Shown in pieces: positions 35,839 through 44,437 of a stretch of 64,000 nucleotides of DNA. Position 1 is the stretch's first letter; each line of letters begins with the position of its first letter. Origin of the DNA: Klebsiella quasipneumoniae subsp. quasipneumoniae (GTDB lineage: Bacteria > Pseudomonadota > Gammaproteobacteria > Enterobacterales > Enterobacteriaceae); NCBI RefSeq assembly GCF_020525925.1, contig NZ_CP084876.1:1984001-2048000 (forward strand), written 5' to 3'. A program made the translations under genes and the position numbers. Below the pieces are notes generated by a model. That model saw only the letters and a program-made list of their open reading frames with translations. It made no database searches and was not told the DNA's origin.

Positions 35839-36884
35839 TGGCGCAGCTCCGGCCTCAGTTGCCGTACATGAATTTTTACCGCTTCTGCCAGTTGCTGGAG
35901 GAGAACTATCCGAAGGCGCCGATCATCGGCAGCGGCTGGCTGGTGGGTGATGAACCCATACGCTTTCGCCCGCATCCGGGGATGGGCTTCCCGGCCGGCG
36001 AAATCCGTGGAATGGACGATCCTGACCCGCCCCGGCCGCCGGCGGTTCGCGTTGCTTTTATGGGTCTCTACGGCGTGGAATCCCCGCTACCGACACACTA
36101 TAGCGATGACATTGCGCAACGGCGGGAAGGCGTCGAGGCGACCGAGGATTTTCTCGATATCTTTAACCATCGGCTGATCGCCCAGTATTACCGTATCTGG
36201 CGCAAATATTCCTACCCGGCAACCTTTCGGGCGGGTGGCACGGACAACACCTCGCAGTATCTGCTGGGCCTGGCGGGGCTGGGTATACCGGGATGTGCCG
36301 CCGTTGCCGCAGCGCCGCTGTCGCGATTTCTGGCGTTGCTGCCGGTAATGATGCTGCCGGGGAGATCCGGGGAAGGCATGGAGGCGCTGGTGGCGCTCCT
36401 GGCCCCGGGGACCCGGGCGACGGTGTACCACCACGATCCCTGCCGGATCCCCTTGTCGCAGCCGTTAACGATGAGCATCCGCCAGCCGGTTAGCCTGCAA
36501 CACAGGCCAGTGATGGGAACTCACGCTACGGATGTGAACGGTCAGGTGTTGCTGCAGCTGGCGACGGAAAAGCCTGATGAGGTCCGCGGCTGGCTGCCCG
36601 GCGGCGAACTGTTCAGCGACCTGATGGCGCTCCTGCACGTCTGGCTCGGATCTCATCTCGACGTGCGGCTGCAGCTTTGCGTCGCCCGCCATTTACTGCC
36701 GGATGCGCAACTTTGCTGCCAGCAGGCGCATGCCGTCCAGCTCGGGAGAACGGCTGTGCTGCAACCGCTGGATGCGCAGAAGCAGGCTGACGACAGGATC
36801 ACGATTTATCTGGGGCGCTATCAGCGCGTCCGGGAAAACCTCCACCGCAGGGAGAGCGATGAAGATGGCGATTACCGTAGTTAA
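35793..36884 (+). CDS. tssG: T6SS baseplate subunit TssG
   Basis: 363 residues. The N-terminal part (LPYMNFYRFCQLLEENYP...PIRFRPHPGMGFPAGEI) and GLYGVESPLPTHYSDDI are characteristic of TssG (ImpH/VasB). It pairs with TssF to make the baseplate wedge. The first 46 bp overlap the end of tssF and the last 26 bp overlap tssJ, showing tight packing of this operon part. Confidence 0.93.
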   Translation: MYPVERESQSAPARLMAQLRPQLPYMNFYRFCQLLEENYPKAPIIGSGWLVGDEPIRFRPHPGMGFPAGEIRGMDDPDPPRPPAVRVAFMGLYGVESPLPTHYSDDIAQRREGVEATEDFLDIFNHRLIAQYYRIWRKYSYPATFRAGGTDNTSQYLLGLAGLGIPGCAAVAAAPLSRFLALLPVMMLPGRSGEGMEALVALLAPGTRATVYHHDPCRIPLSQPLTMSIRQPVSLQHRPVMGTHATDVNGQVLLQLATEKPDEVRGWLPGGELFSDLMALLHVWLGSHLDVRLQLCVARHLLPDAQLCCQQAHAVQLGRTAVLQPLDAQKQADDRITIYLGRYQRVRENLHRRESDEDGDYRS

Positions 36885-37401
36885 ACCCTCTGCCACGTTA
36901 CTGGCATTCTTCATGGTCACCCTCTTAACCGGCTGCGGCCTGACGCAGACCGTAAAAGACGGCGCCGTTTCCGTGACCCAGTCCATTTTTTACCCCCAGG
37001 TGAAAACGCTTCATCTGGATCTTCGCGCCCGGGAAGGCGTGAATAACAACGCCAAAGGCGCCTCCCTGGCGACGGTGGTGCGTATTTACCAGCTGAAGGA
37101 CCGGCAGGCATTTGACAATACTGACTACCCGTCGCTGTTTGCCGGCGATGGCCAGGCGCTGCAGGCGGACCGGGTGGCGGAAAAAGATATTCGCCTGCGT
37201 CCGGGCGAATCGGTGACCGTTGATATGCCCATGGAAACCAGCGCGCAGTTTGTCGCTGTGGCGGCCATGTTTATCGATCCAGACCTGACGCTAAATAGCT
37301 GGCGGCTGGTACTCACCCGGGACGATCTCGACCCGGCGAGACCGCGCATTATCGAAGCCAGCCAAAATCAACTGACGCTGCACCCGCTTAAGGAGAAGTG
37401 A
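36859..37401 (+). CDS. tssJ: T6SS outer-membrane lipoprotein TssJ
   Basis: 180 residues from the ATG at 36859. An in-phase ATG at 36865 is better spaced from AGGGAGA and may be the real start. The signal peptide ATLLAFFMVTLLTGC ends in a lipobox (LTGC), making an acylated outer-membrane protein. The mature part has the transthyretin-like TssJ/VasD fold: KTLHLDLRAREGVN, ATVVRIYQLKDRQAF, ADRVAEKDIRLRPGESVTV. TssJ tethers TssM to the outer membrane. It overlaps tssG by 26 bp. Confidence 0.92.
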   Translation: MKMAITVVKPSATLLAFFMVTLLTGCGLTQTVKDGAVSVTQSIFYPQVKTLHLDLRAREGVNNNAKGASLATVVRIYQLKDRQAFDNTDYPSLFAGDGQALQADRVAEKDIRLRPGESVTVDMPMETSAQFVAVAAMFIDPDLTLNSWRLVLTRDDLDPARPRIIEASQNQLTLHPLKEK

Positions 37402-37402
37402 A

Positions 37403-37846
37403 ATGCCTCGACCCTCCCTGTACGACATCCTCTACGGCAATTTCGCCGGCGGGCTGGAGCTGAACAACGTCAGCGAAACGGATCAGGTCATCCTGTCGGT
37501 GCTCGATAACATGCAGCGCATCCTCAACTGTCGGGCCGGAACGCTGGCCCATTTGCCGGACTACGGCCTGCCGGATATGACCGCTATCCTCCAGGGCATG
37601 CCGGCGTCGGCGCATCAGCTGATGAGCACGCTGTCGGCGGTGTTGCTGAAATACGAACCGCGCCTGCAGCGGATCGCGGTGGTGATGCTCGATCAGGATG
37701 CGCCCGGCGAACTGCGCTATGCCATTGATGCTGAGCTGAAGGATATCGGTCTGGTACGTTACGGTACAGAGTTTATGCCTGAAGGCAGGGTGTTGATCCG
37801 CCACCTTAAACGTCAGCAGTACCTTGACGCCCGCTCCGCCCTCTAA
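37403..37846 (+). CDS. tssE: T6SS baseplate subunit TssE (gp25-like)
   Basis: 147 residues with the gp25-like lysozyme-fold domain without enzymatic role. ENMQ-like helix VILSVLDNMQRILNCRAGT and the HLPDYGLPDMTAIL motif match TssE. It initiates sheath polymerisation at the baseplate, so its presence without tssB and tssC in this island is notable. It begins 1 bp after the tssJ stop. Confidence 0.92.
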   Translation: MPRPSLYDILYGNFAGGLELNNVSETDQVILSVLDNMQRILNCRAGTLAHLPDYGLPDMTAILQGMPASAHQLMSTLSAVLLKYEPRLQRIAVVMLDQDAPGELRYAIDAELKDIGLVRYGTEFMPEGRVLIRHLKRQQYLDARSAL

Positions 37847-37865
37847 TCTCTCGCTGAAAGACATC

Positions 37866-39281
37866 ATGATGACAACACATAAAGACCGCCGCTATAAAAC
37901 CGGTGGCGACCCACGCACGCTGGCTGATTTTATTGCCCTGCGTGCGGAAATGAACAAGCTCAGCCACCCGGCGCGGCCGGATATTAACTGGCCGTATGCC
38001 GAGCAGCTTGCCCGTGCGCTGCTGGAGCATCACGGCGCGGATCTGCAGACTGTCGCCTGGTATACGCTGGCCCGCGCCCGGCTGGACGGCCTGGCAGGGA
38101 TCAACGAGGGGCTATCGCTGCTGGAAACGCTGCTGGCCCACCAGGGTAAAAACCTGTGGCCGCAGGCGCTCCCGGCCCGCACCGAAATCTTCCGCACCCT
38201 GAGCAAGCGGCTGCGGCAGGTGATCCGCACCCTGAACTTCACCCCGGACGATCTTGCGTCGCTTAGCCAGGCTGAGTGTTCGCTGCAAACCTTCGACGCG
38301 GTGCTCCAGCGCCTTGAGATCGCGCCTGAAAACCCGCTGAGTGACCTGCAGGCGCTGCTGCGCAGCACGGCAACCCGCTTCGAGAACCTCGACCCTGCGC
38401 CAGCGCCTCCCGTCGCGCCGCCGGTGGCGATGTCTGAGGCGGCACTTCCCGATGCTCTGGTCAGCGAAGAGGATGCTGCGAAGGCTGAGCCAGCGCCAGA
38501 ACGACAACGTAGACCTGAGGCTGAGCCGCTGGCTCCGTCTTCACCAGCAAAGCGGCCCGCGCCAGGGATGGCATCGACTCCGGTCGCCGCGGCGCGCTGG
38601 AAGCCATTTATCGCCGGAATGGTCACCATGCTGGTGGTGTCGGGCATCGCCGTCGGCGGATGGCTGGCGCTGCGCCAGACCGATTTGCCGCCGACTGTGA
38701 TGACGCAACAGGCCGGGCCGCTAGCGGACCTCCCGGGGGCATCTCCCCACGCGCCGGTCGATCTGCGCCAGGCGCAGCGCCAGCTTGACGATCTCGCGCG
38801 CCTGGCGCCGGACTGGGCGATAAGCTACGGCGACCGGCTGGTCCAACTGGCCCTGAGCCGCTGGCCGGAACAGGCAAAGCCCCTGGCGCAGCAGTGGCAG
38901 CGGCAGCTAAGCGCTGCGGCATTGCCCGCGGAAAACCTCACCGGCTGGGCGGAGGGCATGCGTCAGCTGCAACGGCTCGCCGGTCAGCTCAATGCCCTCG
39001 ACGAGCAGAAGGGGAAGTACCTGACGGTGAGCGAACTGAAAACGGCGGTGTTTGCCATTATGCAGTCGCTTAACCGCGCCGTTCCGCTGGAAGAGCAGCT
39101 GCGCGAGCTGGCCGCGCTCCCCGCAGGTCAACCCTGGCCAGCCGCCCGCGGCAGTCTCGCCGAACTGCATCTGCAACAGCTGATCGTGGAGTATGCCCTG
39201 CTGAAGCGAAAACAGCCGGCGCCACCGCCCGCTGCGCGACCCGCAACCGGTGGGCCCTCGGTGAGTGAGGCGGTGAAATAA
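37866..39281 (+). CDS. tssA: T6SS TssA-type protein (ImpA N-terminal domain, VasL-like)
   Basis: 471 residues. The N-terminal ImpA domain (DPRTLADFIALRAEMNKLSHPARPD; QTVAWYTLARARLDGLAGINEGLSLLETLL) occupies about 1-170, then a Pro/Ala/Glu-rich linker, a transmembrane helix near 252-273 (FIAGMVTMLVVSGIAVGGWLAL) and a C-terminal VasL-type domain (DLRQAQRQLDDLARLAP...). The membrane-bound VasL layout differs from the soluble TssA that caps the sheath. Start at 37866 (MMTTHKD) is chosen; a TTG further upstream overlapping tssE is unlikely. It is the last gene of the T6SS run. Confidence 0.88.
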   Translation: MMTTHKDRRYKTGGDPRTLADFIALRAEMNKLSHPARPDINWPYAEQLARALLEHHGADLQTVAWYTLARARLDGLAGINEGLSLLETLLAHQGKNLWPQALPARTEIFRTLSKRLRQVIRTLNFTPDDLASLSQAECSLQTFDAVLQRLEIAPENPLSDLQALLRSTATRFENLDPAPAPPVAPPVAMSEAALPDALVSEEDAAKAEPAPERQRRPEAEPLAPSSPAKRPAPGMASTPVAAARWKPFIAGMVTMLVVSGIAVGGWLALRQTDLPPTVMTQQAGPLADLPGASPHAPVDLRQAQRQLDDLARLAPDWAISYGDRLVQLALSRWPEQAKPLAQQWQRQLSAAALPAENLTGWAEGMRQLQRLAGQLNALDEQKGKYLTVSELKTAVFAIMQSLNRAVPLEEQLRELAALPAGQPWPAARGSLAELHLQQLIVEYALLKRKQPAPPPAARPATGGPSVSEAVK

Positions 39282-39412
39282 AGTGTGCGCATGGCAACAT
39301 TTTCTTTACATCATGATTGCAAGAACTCTACGCCCTTCGTAGTCTGAAAATGATTTAAATATATCGTTTGGTTTTATATTGAAAATTTTATTTCAAACCC
39401 TGAGGGCATGCT

Positions 39413-40327
39413 ATGAAGCACTGTAAAATCATCCTGTTAGTTGGCCTTCTGGCCAGTTCCGCTTCGGCATTGGCGGAGAAGATCGGCGTCTCGATGGCTT
39501 ACTTCGATCAAAACTTTCTCACCATTATTCGTCAGTCCATTGAGAAAGAAGCTCATGCCCGCCAGGTCGAGGTGCAGTTCGAAGACGCCCGCGGCGACAC
39601 CGGGCGCCAGGCCGATCAGGTGCAGAGCTTCATTGCCTCCGGCGTGGACGCGATCATCGTTGATCCCGTGGACTCCGCCAGCACCCCGCAGCTGACGAAG
39701 ATGGCGCAGCAGGCCAGGATGCCGCTGGTGTATGTGAACCGGACGCCGGGGGACAAAACGTTACCCCCTGGCGTGGTGTTTGTCGGTTCGGACGAGCGGG
39801 AGTCCGGCACATTGCAGATGGAAGCGCTGGCGAAGCTGGCGAACTACAAAGGCAACGTCGCCATCATGATCGGCAATCTCACCGATGCCGGCGCGCTGCA
39901 GCGCACCAGGGACGTAGAGCAGGTGGTGGCCAAATATCCGGCGATGAAAGTGGTGCAGAAACAGCCGGCCAACTATTCCCGCAGCGAGGGAATGGATCTG
40001 ATGCAGAACTGGACAGGCAACGGGGAAGCGATTGATATTGTGGCGGCGAACAACGACGAGATGGCGATTGGCGCGGCGATGGCGCTGGAGAAGAGCCAGA
40101 AGAAGCTGCTGATCGGCGGCATCGACGCCACGCCGGATGGGCTGAAAGCGTTGGCCAGCGATAAGATCCAGGTAACGGTTTTCCAGGATGCCGTTGGTCA
40201 GGGCAAAACGGCCTTAGCGGTGGCGTTGAAGCTGATTAAAGGAGAAAAAGTCGAGTCCCATGTCTGGATCCCGTTTGAGTTAGTGACCAAAGAAAACATG
40301 CAGACCTATGTGGAAAAGAGTCATTAA
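39413..40327 (+). CDS. Orphan periplasmic sugar-type binding protein (RbsB/PBP1 family)
   Basis: 304 residues. A Sec signal peptide (KIILLVGLLASSASALA, cleavage about ALAEK) is followed by a type-1 periplasmic binding fold: IGVSMAYFDQNFLTIIRQSI, SGVDAIIVDPVDSAS, IVAANNDEMAIGAAMAL and LIGGIDATPDGLKAL, as in ribose/galactofuranose/inositol binding proteins. No transporter permease or ATPase gene is adjacent; flanking genes are tssA (131 bp upstream, A+T-rich promoter-like gap) and an unknown small gene. It may serve a distant transporter or a chemoreceptor (inference). Confidence 0.85.
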   Translation: MKHCKIILLVGLLASSASALAEKIGVSMAYFDQNFLTIIRQSIEKEAHARQVEVQFEDARGDTGRQADQVQSFIASGVDAIIVDPVDSASTPQLTKMAQQARMPLVYVNRTPGDKTLPPGVVFVGSDERESGTLQMEALAKLANYKGNVAIMIGNLTDAGALQRTRDVEQVVAKYPAMKVVQKQPANYSRSEGMDLMQNWTGNGEAIDIVAANNDEMAIGAAMALEKSQKKLLIGGIDATPDGLKALASDKIQVTVFQDAVGQGKTALAVALKLIKGEKVESHVWIPFELVTKENMQTYVEKSH

Positions 40328-40410
40328 CGGCAAGGCAGAAATGTTCGAACTTTGCTGATAAAACCGGGCTGAGAATATGACGCCCGGGCAACGAAACCGG
40401 AGGAAAAGAG

Positions 40411-40740
40411 ATGGCAACGGCAAAAAGCGGCTATACGCTGCAGGTGATAAAGGCAGGGCAGCAGGGGCATGTTGAAATGAGGTGGGGGCATCTCGCGGAA
40501 GTTGATACGCGCGTGGCGGCGGCGACCATCGCGCAGCATATCGGGCGACCCTCGTCTGCGGCGGATCCGCAGGAGATCAGCCTGTCGCTGACCAATGCCG
40601 CCAGCGGCATCTCGGTGGAGCTTCATCACCCGGCCTCAGGGGAAAGCGCCACCCCGGCTTTTATTGAGGACGAGTTAAAAAAGATTGTGCAGATCGTTGA
40701 TGGCTACGAGGCGGCAGAAGAGACCCATATCGTGGAGTAG
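40411..40740 (+). CDS. Unrecognised small protein
   Basis: 109 residues, soluble, no signal peptide. GGAGGAAAAG at about 40399-40408 is a good ribosome site. Visible stretches are GYTLQVIKAGQQGHVEMRWGHL, IAQHIGRPSSAADPQEISLSL and an acidic C-terminus FIEDELKKIVQIVDGYEAAEE. I do not recognise the family. It lies between the orphan binding protein and a strong terminator shared with ychF, possibly co-transcribed with the binding protein (83 bp gap). Confidence 0.7.
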   Translation: MATAKSGYTLQVIKAGQQGHVEMRWGHLAEVDTRVAAATIAQHIGRPSSAADPQEISLSLTNAASGISVELHHPASGESATPAFIEDELKKIVQIVDGYEAAEETHIVE

Positions 40741-40760
40741 CGCGCCGCCTTGCGCACAGG

Positions 40761-40794
40761 AAAAAAAATCCACGCCGGAGCGTGGATTTTTTTT
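40761..40794. terminator. Bidirectional rho-independent terminator
   Basis: An 8-bp stem (ATCCACGC / GCGTGGAT) with a CGGA loop is flanked by eight A on the left and eight T on the right, so it works on both strands. It ends the small gene at 40740 and the convergent ychF gene. Confidence 0.93.
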
Positions 40795-40827
40795 ACTCGA
40801 TGGCGGCAGAAACGCCAGCCAGCGGTA

Positions 40828-41919
40828 TTAGACGTTGAACAGGAAGTTCATCACATCGCCATCTTTCACGATGTAGTCTTTACCTTCAGCGCGCATTTTA
40901 CCGGCTTCTTTCGCGCCCTGTTCGCCTTTGTAGGCGATAAAGTCTTCATAAGCGATGGTCTGCGCGCGGATAAAGCCTTTTTCGAAGTCGGTGTGGATCT
41001 TACCGGCTGCCTGCGGCGCGGTCGCCCCGACCGGGATGGTCCAGGCGCGAACTTCTTTCACCCCAGCGGTGAAGTAGGTCTGCAGGTTCAGCAGGGCGTA
41101 GCCAGCGCGGATCACGCGGTTCAGGCCCGGTTCTTCGAGACCCAGCTCAGCCATAAACTCATCACGCTCTTCATCGTCCAGTTCGGCGATGTCCGCTTCA
41201 ACCGCGGCGCACACCGGCACCACTACAGACCCTTCCTGCTCGGCGATAGCGCGAACCTGATCGAGGTATGGGTTGTTCTCGAAACCGTCTTCGTTGACGT
41301 TCGCGATGTACATGGTCGGCTTGAGGGTCAGGAAGCTCAGATAGCGGATGGCCTCTTTCTCTTCTTTGGTCAGATCCAGCGCGCGCAGCATACCGGCGTT
41401 TTCCAGCTGCGGCAGGCATTTCTCCAGCGCGGCCAGCTCAACTTTCGCGTCTTTATCGCCGCCTTTGGCTTTTTTGGAGACGCGGTGAATCGCGCGCTCG
41501 CAGGTATCAAGGTCAGACAGCGCCAGTTCGGTGTTGATAACGTCGATATCTTCCGCCGGGTTCACTTTACCTGCCACGTGAATGATATTGTCGTTTTCAA
41601 AGCAGCGAACCACATGGCCGATAGCTTCGGTTTCGCGGATGTTGGTCAGGAACTGGTTGCCGAGACCTTCGCCTTTGGACGCGCCTTTCACCAGGCCCGC
41701 GATATCAACGAACTCCATGGTGGTCGGCAGGATACGCTGCGGTTTGACGATTTCAGCCAGCTTGTCCAGACGCGGATCGGGCATCGGTACGACACCGGTG
41801 TTCGGCTCAATGGTACAGAAGGGGAAGTTGGCCGCTTCAATACCCGCTTTGGTGAGCGCATTGAACAGGGTGGATTTGCCGACGTTGGGCAAACCGACGA
41901 TACCGCATTTGAATCCCAT
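40828..41919 (-). CDS. ychF: Redox-regulated ATPase YchF (Obg-family)
   Basis: 363 residues, standard length. YchF is an Obg-related P-loop protein that prefers ATP and binds ribosomes. G1 motif GLPNVGKST is at residues 8-16, switch region [12 protein letters not shown] [12 protein letters not shown]3 [10 protein letters not shown], and a C-terminal TGS domain ([24 protein letters not shown]...). It lies 117 bp downstream of pth on the same strand, the conserved pth-ychF pair. Identity is certain. Confidence 0.97.
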   Translation of the reverse strand: MGFKCGIVGLPNVGKSTLFNALTKAGIEAANFPFCTIEPNTGVVPMPDPRLDKLAEIVKPQRILPTTMEFVDIAGLVKGASKGEGLGNQFLTNIRETEAIGHVVRCFENDNIIHVAGKVNPAEDIDVINTELALSDLDTCERAIHRVSKKAKGGDKDAKVELAALEKCLPQLENAGMLRALDLTKEEKEAIRYLSFLTLKPTMYIANVNEDGFENNPYLDQVRAIAEQEGSVVVPVCAAVEADIAELDDEERDEFMAELGLEEPGLNRVIRAGYALLNLQTYFTAGVKEVRAWTIPVGATAPQAAGKIHTDFEKGFIRAQTIAYEDFIAYKGEQGAKEAGKMRAEGKDYIVKDGDVMNFLFNV

Positions 41920-42036
41920 GATTTAAATCACCTTAATCTTTGGATAATCAATCTGTTATCAGGAACAGATTGCAGAAAATTGAATAGCTTTGCCTATTAT
42001 ACACGGTGCGCGGCAAAAATGCCGCACGACAACGGC

Positions 42037-42621
42037 TTATTGCGCCTTAAAGGCGTGTAAACGGTTGGTCGCTTTAGTGAGACCATCCTCTAACCAGATT
42101 TCCGTACAGCGCGCCGCTTCGTCGACGGCATCATCAATCAGTTTCTGCTCGCTGGCCGGTGGTTTGCCGAGGACAAAGCCGACAACCTTGTTTTTGTCGC
42201 CCGGATGGCCGATCCCGACGCGTAAGCGGTGAAAGTTCGGGTTATTGCCGAGCTTGCTGATGATGTCTTTCAGGCCGTTGTGGCCGCCATGGCCGCCGCC
42301 AAGCTTAAATTTCGCCACGCCCGGCGGTAAATCCAGCTCATCATGGGCAACCAGAATTTCGTCCGGGTTGATGCGATAAAAGGTCGCCATCGCGGCCACG
42401 GCTTTACCGCTAAGGTTCATAAAGGTGGTGGGCACCAGCAAGCGAACATCCTCGCCCGCCAGATTGATGCGCGAGGTATAGCCGAAGAATTTGCTCTCTT
42501 CGCGCAGCGGCGCGCGATGGCGATCCGCCAGTAAATCCACATACCAGGCGCCAGCGTTGTGCCGGGTGGCGGCATATTCCGCACCGGGGTTGGCCAGGCC
42601 GACAATCAGTTTAATGGTCAC
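42037..42621 (-). CDS. pth: Peptidyl-tRNA hydrolase
   Basis: 194 residues, as E. coli Pth. It releases peptides from prematurely dropped peptidyl-tRNA. Catalytic His20 is in ATRHNAGAW, and the conserved Asn residues are in FMNLSGKAV and [25 protein letters not shown] holds the conserved Asp. Divergent from ychH across a 272-bp region. Assignment is certain. Confidence 0.98.
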   Translation of the reverse strand: MTIKLIVGLANPGAEYAATRHNAGAWYVDLLADRHRAPLREESKFFGYTSRINLAGEDVRLLVPTTFMNLSGKAVAAMATFYRINPDEILVAHDELDLPPGVAKFKLGGGHGGHNGLKDIISKLGNNPNFHRLRVGIGHPGDKNKVVGFVLGKPPASEQKLIDDAVDEAARCTEIWLEDGLTKATNRLHAFKAQ

Positions 42622-42893
42622 GTTTTCTTTCCTGCATGGGGCATTCTCTGCCGCGTAGTGTACTGTCTGCGGGCGCGCTTGACAAAGTTCTGGCCTCGAG
42701 ACAATACCAGCATTGATGATTTACTCTCTAAATCATTAGAATTTGATATTGTTCATAGGCTTATTTGTAAATTTTTGTCTATTTGCTGTTCACTAATGTG
42801 ATCGTGGGCGCACTCCACAGAAGAGACCTTGTCTATACTACACCTATAAGATTTGGGGACATTCCCTGGCAACCCAAAGTCCGGAGGTGACAC

Positions 42894-43169
42894 ATGAAAC
42901 GCAAAAACGCTTCGTTACTCGGTAACGTACTCATGGGGTTAGGGTTGGTGGTGATGGTTGTGGGGGTGGGTTACTCCATTCTGAACCAGCTTCCGCAGCT
43001 TAACCTGCCACAATTCTTTGCGCATGGCGCAATCTTAAGCATCTTCGTTGGTGCGGTGCTCTGGCTGGCCGGTGCCCGTATTGGCGGCCACGAGCAGGTC
43101 AGCGACCGCTACTGGTGGGTGCGCCACTACGATAAACGCTGCCGTCGTAATCAGCATCGCCACAGCTAA
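42894..43169 (+). CDS. ychH: YchH, small stress-associated inner-membrane protein
   Basis: 91 residues with two membrane helices (LMGLGLVVMVVGVGYSIL and GAILSIFVGAVLWLAGARI) and a basic, His-rich C-terminal tail ending RRNQHRHS. The layout, order with pth, and length match E. coli YchH, a stress-induced membrane protein linked to biofilm and peroxide response. CCGGAGGTGA upstream of the ATG is a strong ribosome site. A terminator follows at 43185. Confidence 0.92.
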   Translation: MKRKNASLLGNVLMGLGLVVMVVGVGYSILNQLPQLNLPQFFAHGAILSIFVGAVLWLAGARIGGHEQVSDRYWWVRHYDKRCRRNQHRHS

Positions 43170-43184
43170 CCGTAGCATGATTCC

Positions 43185-43214
43185 CGCATCGGTCCCTGAA
43201 GGCCGATGCGTTTT
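43185..43214 (+). terminator. Rho-independent terminator after ychH
   Basis: 8-bp stem CGCATCGG / CCGATGCG with a 10-nt loop, followed by TTTT. It starts 15 bp after the ychH stop. Confidence 0.75.
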
Positions 43215-43330
43215 ACTGTGCCTCTCGTTATCTCTTCTTCTTTTTCCCGCCATTTGACGACCCCCGTTCCGACCTGAGCTTCGTGATGCTATGGTTGCCG
43301 CCAAAAGTGAATATCAAGCGCGTTTTTCGC

Positions 43331-43361
43331 TTGACCCTGACGTTACGTCAGGCAGCAGAGT
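43331..43361 (+). promoter_or_regulatory. MerR-type promoter/operator of the albA gene
   Basis: A perfect 17-bp palindrome, CCTGACGT-T-ACGTCAGG (43336-43352), overlaps a -35-like TTGACC (43331-43336). A -10-like CAGAGT lies at 43356-43361, giving the long 19-bp spacer typical of MerR-family promoters. It is 30 bp upstream of the MerR-type ORF, so autoregulation by drug-bound protein, as in tipA, is likely (inference). Confidence 0.75.
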
Positions 43362-43390
43362 AGCGGACCTGGCCACAGAGAGGAGCAGTC

Positions 43391-44437
43391 ATGTTAATTC
43401 AGGTGGGAGAGCTGGCGAAGCGCGCCGGGCTGACGGTGCGTACGCTGCATCATTATGAACAGACGGGGCTGTTAACGCCTTCGGCCAGAAGCGAGGCGGG
43501 CTATCGGCTCTATAACCTGTCCGCGGTTCAGCGCCTGCATATGATCAAGGCGCTGGCGCAGACCGGGCTGACGCTCGCCACCATCAAGGACTATCTCGAT
43601 CGGCGAACGCTGTCGCTACCCGAACTGCTGACGCAGCAGATAGAGACGCTTAATGACCAACTGCGCGATGTCGGCAGGCTGCGCGACCGGCTGTTGGCGC
43701 TGCGCGAGGCGCTGGCGAGCGGCAATGAACCCGATCTGGAGTCCTGGCTACAGACGCTGGAGTTAATGAAAATGTACGATCGTTGGTTTAGTCAACAGGA
43801 GTTAGCCGTGCTGCCGTTTGCGGCACAGGATGAACAGCGCGCGCAGGCGTGGCGCGAGCTAACAGAGGAGGTGCAGACGCTGATGGCGAGCGGCTGCCCG
43901 ACGGACAGTCCGCAGGCGATGAGTCTGGCGACGCGCTGGATGGAGCGCCTGGAGCAGGATACGGCCGGGCGCCCGGAGTTTCTGACCCGCCTGAATGAGA
44001 TGCATGCCGCCGAGCCGCAAATGGTTGAACAGACCGGCGTCACCCCGGCCATCATTGCCTTTATCACCGAGGCTTTTGCCGAAAGCAAACTGGCCATCTG
44101 GGCGCGGTACCTCGACGACGAGGAGATGGCGTTCACCCGCCGGCACTACTTCGACCGGCTACAGGAGTGGCCAGCGCTGGTGTCGAAGCTGCATCAGGCG
44201 TGCCGTGAAGGCGTAGCGCCGGACTCGGCGTCGGGTCAGGCGCTGGCCCGGGCGTGGCTTGAGCTGTTTCAGTCCTACGCCGGCACCCGGCCGCAGACGT
44301 TGCAGAAGTTTCGTCAGGCAATGGAGCAGGAGCCGCATTTGATGAAGGGCACCTGGATGACGCCGGCGGTGCTGAGCTGGCTGCAGCAGGCGACTGGAGC
44401 CTTGATGCGGCAGGCGCAGGGGCCTGCCGCCGGGTGA
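43391..44437 (+). CDS. albA: MerR-family regulator with AlbA/TipAS-type drug-binding domains
   Basis: 348 residues. An N-terminal MerR winged helix ([27 protein letters not shown], about 1-75) and coiled coil (80-110) are followed by tandem TipAS-like helical domains (about 128-348), the fold of AlbA, which binds and neutralises the gyrase inhibitor albicidin in K. oxytoca. An in-phase ATG at 43772 ([11 protein letters not shown]), with GGAG nine bases before it, would make a 221-residue protein, the length of the described AlbA. The gene thus parallels Streptomyces tipA, with long (regulator) and short (binder) products. The stop abuts the dauA stop with no gap. Albicidin binding here is inferred from similarity. 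Confidence 0.85.
   Translation: MLIQVGELAKRAGLTVRTLHHYEQTGLLTPSARSEAGYRLYNLSAVQRLHMIKALAQTGLTLATIKDYLDRRTLSLPELLTQQIETLNDQLRDVGRLRDRLLALREALASGNEPDLESWLQTLELMKMYDRWFSQQELAVLPFAAQDEQRAQAWRELTEEVQTLMASGCPTDSPQAMSLATRWMERLEQDTAGRPEFLTRLNEMHAAEPQMVEQTGVTPAIIAFITEAFAESKLAIWARYLDDEEMAFTRRHYFDRLQEWPALVSKLHQACREGVAPDSASGQALARAWLELFQSYAGTRPQTLQKFRQAMEQEPHLMKGTWMTPAVLSWLQQATGALMRQAQGPAAG

Noticed and set aside
40750..42060. 436-codon plus-strand open frame opposite ychF
   Set aside because: Antisense shadow of the firmly identified ychF gene.
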